From contig JAGXRD010000081.1 in NCBI GenBank assembly GCA_018336035.1, positions 1 through 64,000 on the forward strand: a DNA stretch of 64,000 nucleotides, given 5' to 3'. The position numbers and the translations under genes were made by a program. Origin of the DNA: Alphaproteobacteria bacterium. GTDB taxonomy: Bacteria > Pseudomonadota > Alphaproteobacteria > Ferrovibrionales > Ferrovibrionaceae. The notes beneath the pieces are model-generated. The model worked only from the letters and a program-made list of their open reading frames with translations, searched no databases and was not told where the DNA came from. Shown here piece after piece: positions 18,008 to 26,112 of the stretch (within the stretch, counting starts at the first letter, position 1; every line of letters starts with the position of its first letter).

Positions 18008-18838
18008 GTGAAAGCAGTCGACGCGCGTATTCCGACGCCGCTCTATCATCAGATTTTCCTGATCCTGCGCGGCCAGATCGTCGAAGGTCGCCTGAAGTCC
18101 GGCGCCCTGGTCCCCGGCGAGGAAGAACTCGCCCGCCAGTTTAATGTTTCGCGCATCACCGCCCGTCGCGCGCTCGCCGAACTCGCCGCCGAGGGCCTGG
18201 TCACGCGCGGGAGAGGTCGCGGCACGCATGTTGCCGCGCGCGATCACGAGCCACCGCCGGTGCATGGCGGCGTCGAAGGTCTGATCGAAAACCTGATGGC
18301 GATGGGCCTGAAAACCCAGGTCGAACTGCTCGATTTCAGTTACGAGGCCGCAGCGCCGGATGTCGCTGCCGCCTTGCGGATTGCACCGGGCGCGGAAGTG
18401 CAGCGCTCGGTGCGCGTACGCTCGCTGGCCGATGGGCCGTTTTCCTATCTCACCACTTATGTGCCTGCCGAGATCGGTCGCAAATTCGGCCGCAAGGAAT
18501 TGGGGCGCGAGCCTTTGCTCGGGCTGCTGGAGAAATCCGGCGTGGTAATCGGCAGCGCCGACCAGACTTTATCCGCCACGCTCGCCGATACGCGCGTGGC
18601 GCCGGCCTTGAAAACCGCCATCGGTGCGCCGCTGCTGCGTATCAGCCGCATCGTGCAGGATCGAGGCGGTCGTCCAGTGGAATACATCGTCGGGCTATAC
18701 CGCCCGGATCGCTATCAGTTCCGTATGAGCCTCGACCGCGTACGCGGCGAGGATCGCAATACTTGGTCGGCCAGCGTGGCGCCGGCGACCGGGGAGTCCA
18801 GCGCTGCGCCACGTTCCAAAAACAGGGAGAAGAAGTGA
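18008..18838 (+). CDS. GntR family transcriptional regulator, HutC subfamily (UTRA domain)
   Basis: A 276-residue regulator starting at GTG 18008 with AGGAGGGGG directly upstream. The N-terminal winged HTH ('PLYHQIFLILRGQIVEG', 'LARQFNVSRITARRALAEL') is followed by a UTRA effector domain from about residue 90 to 230 ('LAATLADTRVA'-like and 'VEYIVGLYRPDRYQF'). It heads a roughly 15-kb run of catabolic and transport genes and overlaps the next gene by one base, so it probably autoregulates the whole operon in response to a pathway metabolite. Confidence 0.9.
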   Translation: MKAVDARIPTPLYHQIFLILRGQIVEGRLKSGALVPGEEELARQFNVSRITARRALAELAAEGLVTRGRGRGTHVAARDHEPPPVHGGVEGLIENLMAMGLKTQVELLDFSYEAAAPDVAAALRIAPGAEVQRSVRVRSLADGPFSYLTTYVPAEIGRKFGRKELGREPLLGLLEKSGVVIGSADQTLSATLADTRVAPALKTAIGAPLLRISRIVQDRGGRPVEYIVGLYRPDRYQFRMSLDRVRGEDRNTWSASVAPATGESSAAPRSKNREKK

Positions 18839-20058
18839 TGATCAAGACACCGCGCGTATCCCGCAGACATTTCCTTGCCGGTACCGCTGCAACGGCCGGC
18901 CTCGCCGGCTTTCCGGCCATCCTCAAGGCACAGCCGCGCACCATCAAGGTCGGCGTGCTGCATCCGGTGACTGGGCCGATCGCGCCGTCAGGCCAGCAGT
19001 GCCGTCTCGGTGCCAAGCTCGCCATCGACACCATCAACGCCAATGGCGGTATTGCTTCGATGGGCGGCGCCAAGCTGGAGCCGATCTATGCAGACGCCCA
19101 GTCGCGCCCGGAAGTCGGCGCGGCCGAAGTCGAGAAGCTGAACGAGGCCGGCGTCTCGGCCATCATCGGGCCGTTCGCCTCGGGCATCGCGCTCGCCACC
19201 ACCCAGGCAGCCGCCAAGCACAATATCCCGCACATCGTCGATGTCGGCGTGGTTGACCAGGTGGTCAGCCGCGGCCTGACTAATACCTTCCGCTTTGGTC
19301 CGGGTCTGAGCAAGATCGTCGACTCGGCGATGGAAAACCTCGTCGCGCTCAACAACCAGGCTGGCAAGCCGGCCAAGACGGTGATGATCGTTCACGAAGA
19401 GTCGGCCTTCGGTGCCGGCATGGCCAAGACGCTGAACGAGAAACTGCCGGCACTTGGCTTCGAAGTGCTGGAGACCATCCCGCATGCCAATCCGACGCGC
19501 GACTTCAACAACATCGCGCTCAAGATCAAGGGCCGTAACCCGGACCTGCTGATCCCGTCGAACTACTATAACGAATTCGTGCTGCTCGCCCGCACGCTGC
19601 GCCAGCAGAAGATCCGCCCGAAGGCGATCTATTCGATCCTCGGCGGGGCGGCCTCGCAGTATCGCTTCGTGCAGGAATTCCCCGATGCGGCCGAATTCAT
19701 CATGGACTGCAATCACTGGTTCGATCCGCGCAATCCCGTGGCGCTGGAACTGAAGAAGAAGGTGGAGGCCGAGAAGGCCTTCTTCTCCTACGAAGTGTTC
19801 CTCAACTACGAATGCGTGCGTCTGCTGGCCGATGCACTGGAACGCGCCAAGTCGTCAGACCGCGCCGCCGTCAACCATGCGCTGGCCTCGTCGGGCTGGA
19901 GCAACACCTTCATGCCCTATGGCCCGACCAAGTTCGTCAACGGCCAGAATGAGGGCGCCGCTCCGGTGAACACCCAGATCCTGCAGAAGGACATCAAGGT
20001 GATCTTCCCGAAGGACTTCGCCAATGCCAAGCCGGTCTTCCCGGCGCCGAAGGCTTAA
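18838..20058 (+). CDS. ABC transporter substrate-binding protein with Tat-type signal (importer 2)
   Basis: A 406-residue Liv-type receptor. The signal is of twin-arginine type (R9-R10 in SRRHFLAG, then AATAGLAGFPAILKA), unlike the Sec signal of importer 1, so it may be exported folded. Body motifs include 'HPVTGPIAPSGQQCRLGAKL' and 'GPFASGIALATTQAAAKH'. ATG 18838 shares a base with the regulator stop (TGATG) and has AGGGAGAAG upstream. The ligand is probably the substrate of the enzymes encoded downstream. Confidence 0.9.
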   Translation: MIKTPRVSRRHFLAGTAATAGLAGFPAILKAQPRTIKVGVLHPVTGPIAPSGQQCRLGAKLAIDTINANGGIASMGGAKLEPIYADAQSRPEVGAAEVEKLNEAGVSAIIGPFASGIALATTQAAAKHNIPHIVDVGVVDQVVSRGLTNTFRFGPGLSKIVDSAMENLVALNNQAGKPAKTVMIVHEESAFGAGMAKTLNEKLPALGFEVLETIPHANPTRDFNNIALKIKGRNPDLLIPSNYYNEFVLLARTLRQQKIRPKAIYSILGGAASQYRFVQEFPDAAEFIMDCNHWFDPRNPVALELKKKVEAEKAFFSYEVFLNYECVRLLADALERAKSSDRAAVNHALASSGWSNTFMPYGPTKFVNGQNEGAAPVNTQILQKDIKVIFPKDFANAKPVFPAPKA

Positions 20059-20067
20059 GTCGAACAT

Positions 20068-20093
20068 GGCGGGGCCGGATCGCCGGCTCCGCC
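20068..20093 (+). terminator. Strong hairpin after the importer-2 receptor gene (attenuator-like)
   Basis: GGCGGGGCCGG at 20068-20078 pairs with CCGGCTCCGCC at 20083-20093 (10 of 11 pairs, loop ATCG), followed by a pyrimidine run without a strict T-tract. It starts 9 bases after the receptor stop and likely sets a high receptor-to-permease mRNA ratio rather than ending the operon. Confidence 0.5.
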
Positions 20094-20115
20094 ACTCTCT
20101 TTCCTGAGTGACGGT

Positions 20116-20988
20116 ATGCTTGAGTTTTCCATCCTCCTGCCGGCGATCCTGAACGGCCTGACCATCGGCGCGATCTATGCCCTGATCGCGCTGGGCCTGA
20201 CGCTGATCTACGGCGTGCTGCATATCATCAACTTCGCCCATGGCAGCCTGCTGATGCTGGCGCTGTATGGCGTGTTTTTCCTGCACAGCCTGTTCGGCAT
20301 CGATCCCTACCTGGCGCTGCCTGTGGCGGCTGCCGCACTGTTTGGCATCGGCTATGGGCTGCAGCGTTTCATCATCGGCCGCGCCAGTCATGGCAAGGAC
20401 GAGAATATCCTGCTGGTCACGCTGGGCCTGTCGGTGATCATCGAGAATCTTGCGCTCTATCTGTGGCGCTCCGATACCCGCACCATCGAGACGCCGTATT
20501 CCTTCGAAGTTCTGGATTTCGGCGTCGCCTTCATTCCGGTGCCAAAAGCCGTCGCTTTCGTCGGCGCGCTGCTGGTAGCGGCGCTGCTCTGGCTGCTGAT
20601 GACCCGCACCGATCTGGGCCGTGCCATTCGTGCGCTGGCCAAGGAGCGACAGGGCGCCAAACTTGTCGGCATCAACGCAGAACATATCTTTGCCATGTCG
20701 TTTGGCATCGGCTGCGCCTGCCTCGGCATCGCAGCCTGCCTGCTGCTACCCAGCTTCTATGTCAGCCCGCAGGTCGGCCATGCCTTCGTGCTGGTTGCCT
20801 TCACCGTTGTCGTGCTGGGCGGCATGGGCAGCTTCGTCGGCGCGCTGCTCGGCGGACTGATCATCGGCGTCACCGAAAGTCTTGGCGGGCTTTTCCTGGG
20901 CGAGAGCCTCGGCCAACTCGGCATCTTCCTGATCTTCATCATTGTCCTGCTGTTCCGGCCGACCGGACTGCTGGGCCAGAAAGCCTGA
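20116..20988 (+). CDS. Branched-chain amino acid-type ABC permease, LivH-like (importer 2)
   Basis: A 290-residue membrane protein with about eight helices: 'NGLTIGAIYALIALGLTLIY', 'IINFAHGSLLMLALYGV' and 'GGMGSFVGALLGGLIIGV' near the C-terminus. It pairs with the LivM-like permease four bases downstream. The importer serves the catabolic enzymes encoded further along the same transcript. Confidence 0.9.
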   Translation: MLEFSILLPAILNGLTIGAIYALIALGLTLIYGVLHIINFAHGSLLMLALYGVFFLHSLFGIDPYLALPVAAAALFGIGYGLQRFIIGRASHGKDENILLVTLGLSVIIENLALYLWRSDTRTIETPYSFEVLDFGVAFIPVPKAVAFVGALLVAALLWLLMTRTDLGRAIRALAKERQGAKLVGINAEHIFAMSFGIGCACLGIAACLLLPSFYVSPQVGHAFVLVAFTVVVLGGMGSFVGALLGGLIIGVTESLGGLFLGESLGQLGIFLIFIIVLLFRPTGLLGQKA

Positions 20989-20992
20989 GCCG

Positions 20993-21985
20993 ATGCGCAC
21001 CCCCACTCTTCGTACAGGCTGGGCAATTCTCGTCTTTGCGCTGGTGCTGCTGCCGCTGCCGCTGCTGATCAAGTCGGAATTCTGGCTCACCTGGGTCACG
21101 CTAGCGCTGTTCTATGCCTATCTCGGCCAGGCCTGGAATCTGCTGGGCGGCTATGGCGGGCAGTTCTCTTTCGGCCATGCGCTGTTCTTTGGCACCGGCG
21201 CCTATTGCACGGCAGTGCTGCAGATCCACTTCGGCATCAACGCCTGGGCCGGTTTTGTGCTGGCCGCGGTCGCCGCCGGCATCGTCGGCGCTGCCACCGG
21301 CTGGCTGGTCTTCCGCTATGGCCTGCGCGGCTCCTATTTCGCATTGGTCACGCTCGCCTTTGCCGAGGTCTTCCGCATCCTTGCCAATACCTTCGCTTTC
21401 ACAGGTGCCGGTGTCGGCCTGCTGGTGCCTCTGCAGCCCGGCGCCTGGCAGATGCAGTTTGAGAGTAAGGCGGGTTTCTTCTGGCTGTTGCTGATCCTCG
21501 TCGTCGCCTGCCTGCTGTTCACCTGGTGGCTGCAGAATGCCCGCTTCGGGGCTCGCCTGATGGCCGTGCGCGAGAACGAGGATGCCGCCCGCGCGCTCGG
21601 CGTCGACCCGTTCAACACCAAGCTGCTCGCCATCATCGCGTCGGGTGCCATCGCCGGGTCGGCCGGTGCGGTCTATGTGCAGTTGTTTCTCTATATCGAT
21701 CCGGGTATCGCCTATGGCCCCTCCATGTCGGTCGAGGCGCTGCTGGTGCCGATCATCGGTGGTCTGGGTACCGTATTCGGCCCTGTGCTGGGGGCTTTCG
21801 CGCTGCATACAATTGCTGAGATCGGTCGCCTGGTCTTCGGCGAGGCGCCCGGCCTCAATCTGGTGCTCTACGGCGTGCTGCTCGTGTTGATGGTGTTGTT
21901 CCTGCCCAATGGCCTGTTCGGACTGGGACGCTTCGGCTTCGGGCTGCGTCGCCGCCTGCAGCGGAAAGGCGGCGCCAATGCTTGA
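20993..21985 (+). CDS. Branched-chain amino acid-type ABC permease, LivM-like (importer 2)
   Basis: A 330-residue membrane protein with many hydrophobic helices: 'GWAILVFALVLLPLPLLIK', 'LGGYGGQFSFGHALFFGTGA' and the coupling segment 'VRENEDAARALGVDPFNTKL'. ATG 20993 is used; upstream in-frame codons lie inside the livH-like gene. It overlaps the ATPase gene by 8 bases. Confidence 0.9.
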   Translation: MRTPTLRTGWAILVFALVLLPLPLLIKSEFWLTWVTLALFYAYLGQAWNLLGGYGGQFSFGHALFFGTGAYCTAVLQIHFGINAWAGFVLAAVAAGIVGAATGWLVFRYGLRGSYFALVTLAFAEVFRILANTFAFTGAGVGLLVPLQPGAWQMQFESKAGFFWLLLILVVACLLFTWWLQNARFGARLMAVRENEDAARALGVDPFNTKLLAIIASGAIAGSAGAVYVQLFLYIDPGIAYGPSMSVEALLVPIIGGLGTVFGPVLGAFALHTIAEIGRLVFGEAPGLNLVLYGVLLVLMVLFLPNGLFGLGRFGFGLRRRLQRKGGANA

Positions 21986-22730
21986 GGTGGCGAAACTCTC
22001 CAAGCGCTTCGGCGGGCTGGTCGCGACCAACAATGTCAGCTTCACCGTGCAGCCCGGCAGCATCTCGGCGCTGATCGGTCCGAATGGCGCGGGCAAGACG
22101 ACGATCTTCGCGCAGATCTCCGGTTTCCACCGGCCAGACGAGGGTGACATCCGGTTCGAAGGTATTTCGCTGGTCGGCCTGACACCGGAACGCATCTGTG
22201 TGCTCGGCATCGCGCGCACCTTCCAGATTGTGCAGCCCTTTGCCGGGCTGACGGTGCGGGAAAACATTGCTGTCGGCGCGCATCTGCATCGGGCCGGGCG
22301 CAAGGCTGCGCTGGATCATGCCGAAGCCGTGGCGCAGCGCGTCGGCCTCGGCCCGCAGCTCGACAAACCGGCAGCCGCGCTCACCGTGGCCGGCCGCAAA
22401 CGGCTGGAGCTGGCGAAAGCACTGGCGACCGATCCGAAGCTGCTGCTGCTGGATGAAGTGATGGCCGGTCTGAATCCCGCCGAGATCGACGAGATCATCC
22501 CGATCATCCGCGGCATCCGCCAGTCGGGCGTCACCATCCTGCTGATCGAGCATGTCATGCGTGCGGTGATGAACCTGTCAGAGCATGCCTGGGTGCTGAA
22601 CAACGGTGGCCTGATCGCCAGCGGCACGCCGTCGCAGATCGCCGCGGATCCGCAAGTGATCGAAGCCTATCTCGGTCATGGTGCCGCGGAACGCATGAAG
22701 GCTGCAAAGACGGAGGCGCAGCATGCTTGA
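21978..22730 (+). CDS. ABC transporter ATP-binding protein, LivG-like (importer 2)
   Basis: A 250-residue ATPase with Walker A GPNGAGKTT, 'GIARTFQIVQPFAGLTV' Q-loop, signature region 'LTVAGRKRLELAKAL', Walker B 'LLLLDEVMAGLNP' and switch His 'LLIEHVMRAVM'. The canonical LSGGQ signature is replaced by TVAGRK, which is common in LivG proteins. It overlaps both neighbours by 8 bases. Confidence 0.9.
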   Translation: MLEVAKLSKRFGGLVATNNVSFTVQPGSISALIGPNGAGKTTIFAQISGFHRPDEGDIRFEGISLVGLTPERICVLGIARTFQIVQPFAGLTVRENIAVGAHLHRAGRKAALDHAEAVAQRVGLGPQLDKPAAALTVAGRKRLELAKALATDPKLLLLDEVMAGLNPAEIDEIIPIIRGIRQSGVTILLIEHVMRAVMNLSEHAWVLNNGGLIASGTPSQIAADPQVIEAYLGHGAAERMKAAKTEAQHA

Positions 22731-23424
22731 GGTGCGCGCCCTTCACGCAGGCTATGGCGAAGTGGAAGTGCTGCGTGGCATCGACCTCGATGTCGCCAAG
22801 GGCGAGATTGTCGCGCTGCTTGGCGCCAATGGCGTTGGCAAGTCGACGCTGAATAACAATCTCTCCGGCATTTACCGGCCTACAGCCGGTCAGATCCGCT
22901 TCATGGGGCAGGACATTGCTGGCGCCAGTGCCGACAGCATCGTGGCTTCCGGCCTGATCCACGTACCGGAAGGTCGCAGGGTCTTCCCCAATCTGACCGT
23001 GCAGGAAAATCTCGAACTCGGTAGCTATCGCCGTGGCCGTGACAAGCGCTCGGCGAATCTTGAGCGGATCTATGGCATTTTCCCGCGCCTGAAGGAGCGT
23101 ATCGCGCAGCGCGCCGGCACGCTCTCTGGCGGCGAGCAGCAGATGCTGGCGATCGGCCGTGGCCTGATGGCGCAGCCCGAGCTGCTGGTGCTGGACGAAC
23201 CCTCACTGGGCCTGTCGCCGCTGCTGGTCGAGGAAATGTTCGGCCTGATCCAGGCGCTGAACCGCGACGGGCTGTCGATCCTGCTGGTCGAGCAGAATGT
23301 CGTGCAGTCGCTTGCCATCGCGCATCGTGCCTTCGTGCTGGAGCATGGCAAGATTGCGCTCTCGGGTGCCGCCGCCGATCTGCTGAACGATCCGGGGCTG
23401 AAAGCCTCGTATCTCGGGATATGA
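22723..23424 (+). CDS. ABC transporter ATP-binding protein, LivF-like (importer 2)
   Basis: A 233-residue ATPase with Walker A GANGVGKST, 'VPEGRRVFPNLTVQENLELG', signature LSGGEQQ and Walker B 'LLVLDEPSLGLSP'. It completes the five-part importer 2. Its stop overlaps the start of the aconitase-family gene by 4 bases, tying transport to metabolism. Confidence 0.9.
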   Translation: MLEVRALHAGYGEVEVLRGIDLDVAKGEIVALLGANGVGKSTLNNNLSGIYRPTAGQIRFMGQDIAGASADSIVASGLIHVPEGRRVFPNLTVQENLELGSYRRGRDKRSANLERIYGIFPRLKERIAQRAGTLSGGEQQMLAIGRGLMAQPELLVLDEPSLGLSPLLVEEMFGLIQALNRDGLSILLVEQNVVQSLAIAHRAFVLEHGKIALSGAAADLLNDPGLKASYLGI

Positions 23425-24707
23425 GCATGGTGCAGAAAACCCCGATGACCTTGGCCGAAAAACTGGTGGCGCGCGCTGCCGGGCAGGATGTCGTGCGGCC
23501 GGGCGAGGTGGTTACGGCGAAAGTCGATCTCGCCATGATGCATGATTCCGGCGGGCCGCGCCGTGTCGCGCCGATGCTGGAGCGGCTGCAGGCGAAACTC
23601 TGGGATCCGAATAAGGTGGTGGTGATCTCGGATCATTATGTGCCGGCGGTGGATGCCGAAAGTGCCGGCATTCTCGATCTCACCCGCAAATGGGTGAAGG
23701 CGGCTGGCGTGACCAAATTCCACGACATGCAGGGCATCTGCCATGTCGTACTGCCCGAGCGCGGTCATCTGCGGCCGGGCCTGTTCGTGGTTGGCGGCGA
23801 CAGTCATTCTCCGACCGGCGGCGCCTTCGGCTGCTATATGTTCGGCGTCGGCGCCACCGAAATGTGCGGCGTGCTGGTCACCGGCGAAATCTGGCTGCGC
23901 GTGCCGGAAACCATCCTGCTGCACTGGACCGGCAAACTGGGCCCCGGCGTGGCAGCCAAGGACATGATCCTGGCGATGTGCGCCAAACTCGGCATGGATG
24001 GTGGCCGCTATCAGGCGATCCAGTATGCCGGCGATACGATTGCCGGCCTGTCGATGCAGGAACGCATGACACTGTCGAATATGGCAGCCGAACTCGGCGC
24101 CCAGACCGGCCTGATCGCTCCAGATGCCGTGACGCGCGACTATCTGCTGGCGGCCGGCGTGCCGGACGGTGAGATTGATATTACGACCTGGCATGGCGAT
24201 GCAGGGGCGAAAGTCGAGCGCCACGATTTCGATGCAGCTTCACTATCGCCCATGGTGGCGGCGCCGCACAGCCCGGCCAACAGCGCCGCGGTCATCGAAC
24301 ATAAGGGCGTGACAGTCGATCAGGCCTATATAGGCGCCTGCACCGGCGCGAAGATCAACGACCTGCGCATGGCGGCCAGCGTGCTGAAAGGCCGCAAGGT
24401 GGCCAGCAACACGCGGCTGCTGATCGCGCCGGCATCAGTTCGCACCACCGCCGAAGCGGCCGCCGATGGCACGCTGGCGACGCTCACCGAAGCTGGTGCC
24501 ATCCTGCTCTCGTCGGGCTGCGGTGCCTGTGCCGGCTATGGCGCCGGCGTGCTGGCCGAAAACGAAACCTGCATCGCTTCCACGGCGCGCAACTTCAAGG
24601 GCCGCATGGGCGCAGGCTCGTCCAAGGTTTATCTCGGGTCGCCCTATACCGTAGCGGCGGCGGCTGTCGCCGGCCACATTGTCGATCCCCGGGAGTTGCT
24701 GTCATGA
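23421..24707 (+). CDS. Aconitase-family hydratase, large subunit (LeuC/homoaconitase/dimethylmaleate hydratase-like)
   Basis: A 428-residue large subunit. The [4Fe-4S] ligands are C307 (GACTGAKIND), C367 and C370 (SSGCGACAGYG). 'ISDHYVPAV' and 'VVGGDSHSPTGGAFG' are active-site segments. The enzyme adds water to, or removes it from, a substituted maleate/malate-type acid. LeuC for leucine synthesis is possible, but the surroundings (importer and PEP mutase-family lyase, no leuB) fit a catabolic hydratase such as dimethylmaleate hydratase DmdA better. Substrate is inferred, not shown. Confidence 0.85.
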   Translation: MSMVQKTPMTLAEKLVARAAGQDVVRPGEVVTAKVDLAMMHDSGGPRRVAPMLERLQAKLWDPNKVVVISDHYVPAVDAESAGILDLTRKWVKAAGVTKFHDMQGICHVVLPERGHLRPGLFVVGGDSHSPTGGAFGCYMFGVGATEMCGVLVTGEIWLRVPETILLHWTGKLGPGVAAKDMILAMCAKLGMDGGRYQAIQYAGDTIAGLSMQERMTLSNMAAELGAQTGLIAPDAVTRDYLLAAGVPDGEIDITTWHGDAGAKVERHDFDAASLSPMVAAPHSPANSAAVIEHKGVTVDQAYIGACTGAKINDLRMAASVLKGRKVASNTRLLIAPASVRTTAEAAADGTLATLTEAGAILLSSGCGACAGYGAGVLAENETCIASTARNFKGRMGAGSSKVYLGSPYTVAAAAVAGHIVDPRELLS

Positions 24708-25222
24708 CCGCCAGCAATACCGGCCGGGTCTGGAAATTCGGCGACAATATCGACACCGATGTGCTGGCGCCGGGTCTTTACATGAAGGGTCCGCTGTCGG
24801 AACTGGCAAAGCATTGCCTCGAAGCAGTCGAGCCACGCTTTGCCAAAGACGTGAAGCCGGGCGATATCGTGGTGGGCGGGCGGAATTTCGGCATGGGCTC
24901 GTCGCGCGAACAGGCGGTGATGGTGCTGCGTGAACTCGGCGTCGGCGCCGTGGTGGCACCCAGCTTCGCGGGCATCTTCTATCGCAATGCGCTCAATCTC
25001 GGCCTGCTGGCGCTGGTCTGTGCCGAAGCCAGCCAGATCCGCGCCGATGCCGTCCTGTCGGTCGATGCCGCCAATGCTGAACTGCGCGATCTCGATACCG
25101 GCAAGCGCTATACCTGCGAAGCACTGCCGGCGCATCTGCTGCAGATGATCGCCGATGGTGGCCTGCTACCCAATCTGGAAAAGAAACTCAAAATTCAACG
25201 TTCAAAGGAGGCGCAGGCATGA
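24704..25222 (+). CDS. Aconitase-family hydratase, small subunit (LeuD/DmdB-like)
   Basis: A 172-residue swivel-domain subunit with 'GDNIDTDVLAPGLYM' and the phosphate-loop-like motif 'GGRNFGMGSSREQAV', which carries the active-site Ser-Arg. The substrate-recognition loop after 'NIDTDVLAPG' reads LYMKGPLSEL. Overlap with the large subunit (ATGA) shows they are co-translated, as expected for a heterodimer. The length is typical of stand-alone small subunits. Confidence 0.87.
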   Translation: MTASNTGRVWKFGDNIDTDVLAPGLYMKGPLSELAKHCLEAVEPRFAKDVKPGDIVVGGRNFGMGSSREQAVMVLRELGVGAVVAPSFAGIFYRNALNLGLLALVCAEASQIRADAVLSVDAANAELRDLDTGKRYTCEALPAHLLQMIADGGLLPNLEKKLKIQRSKEAQA

Positions 25223-26112
25223 GTCAGCTTCGCGCATGTCTCGACCGCGGCGATATCGTCGTGGCCCCCGGCGTCTATGATGGTCTGAGTGCGTTGGTGG
25301 CGAGTCAGGCCGGTTTCGAGGCGCTGTATCTCTCGGGCGCCAGCATCGCCTATACGCGCTTCGGGCGGTCTGACATTGGTTTGGTGTCGATGAGCGAGGT
25401 GGCGGATACGCTGGGCGCGATCTGCGAACGGGTCGAAACCCCCATCGTGGTCGATGCTGATACCGGTTTCGGCAATGCGCTGAATGTGCAGCGTACGGTG
25501 AAGCTGTTCGAGCGCAACGGTGCCGCCGGCATCCAGCTGGAAGACCAGTCGACGCCAAAACGCTGCGGCCATCTCGATGGCAAGAGCCTGGTTTCGACCG
25601 GCGAGATGGTCGGCAAGATCAAGGCTGCGCTGGATGCACGTACCAGCGAGGACACGCTGATCGTGGCGCGCACGGATGCCATCGCCGTCGAAGGCATTGC
25701 TGCTGCGATGGAACGTGCCGACCGCTATGTCGAGGCCGGCTGCGATGTGCTGTTCATCGAGGCACCGCAGAGCGTGGAGGAGATGCGCGGCATCATCGGC
25801 CGCTTTGGCAACCGCGTGCCGCTGATGGCGAATATGGTGGAAGGCGGCAAGACGCCGCTGCTCTCGGCCGCCGAATTGAAGCAGATCGGCTACCGCCTGG
25901 CGATTTTCCCCGGCGGGCTGACCCGGGCGCTGGCACATGCGATGCAGGCCTATTTCGCCTCGCTGAAAACCCATGGCACCACGGCGCCATTCCGCGACCG
26001 CATGCTGGATTTCTCGGCGCTCAATGCGCTGATCGGCACGCCGGAGCTGCTGGAACAGGGCCGCAAATACGATCCTTCCCGTCACGAGGCCAAAAACGGA
26101 GCGCGGTCATGA
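25219..26112 (+). CDS. Isocitrate lyase/PEP mutase-family C-C lyase
   Basis: A 297-residue TIM-barrel protein with metal-binding VDADTGFGN (D79, D81), E108-D109 in QLEDQ, and the mobile loop K114-R-C-G-H118. The KRCGH loop with catalytic Cys marks lyases (2-methylisocitrate lyase, 2,3-dimethylmalate lyase, oxaloacetate hydrolase) rather than phosphonate mutases. It would split a hydroxy-diacid, perhaps the product of the preceding hydratase, into a 2-oxo acid such as pyruvate and a second carboxylate. Four-base overlaps join it to both neighbours. The exact substrate is unknown. Confidence 0.88.
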   Translation: MSQLRACLDRGDIVVAPGVYDGLSALVASQAGFEALYLSGASIAYTRFGRSDIGLVSMSEVADTLGAICERVETPIVVDADTGFGNALNVQRTVKLFERNGAAGIQLEDQSTPKRCGHLDGKSLVSTGEMVGKIKAALDARTSEDTLIVARTDAIAVEGIAAAMERADRYVEAGCDVLFIEAPQSVEEMRGIIGRFGNRVPLMANMVEGGKTPLLSAAELKQIGYRLAIFPGGLTRALAHAMQAYFASLKTHGTTAPFRDRMLDFSALNALIGTPELLEQGRKYDPSRHEAKNGARS

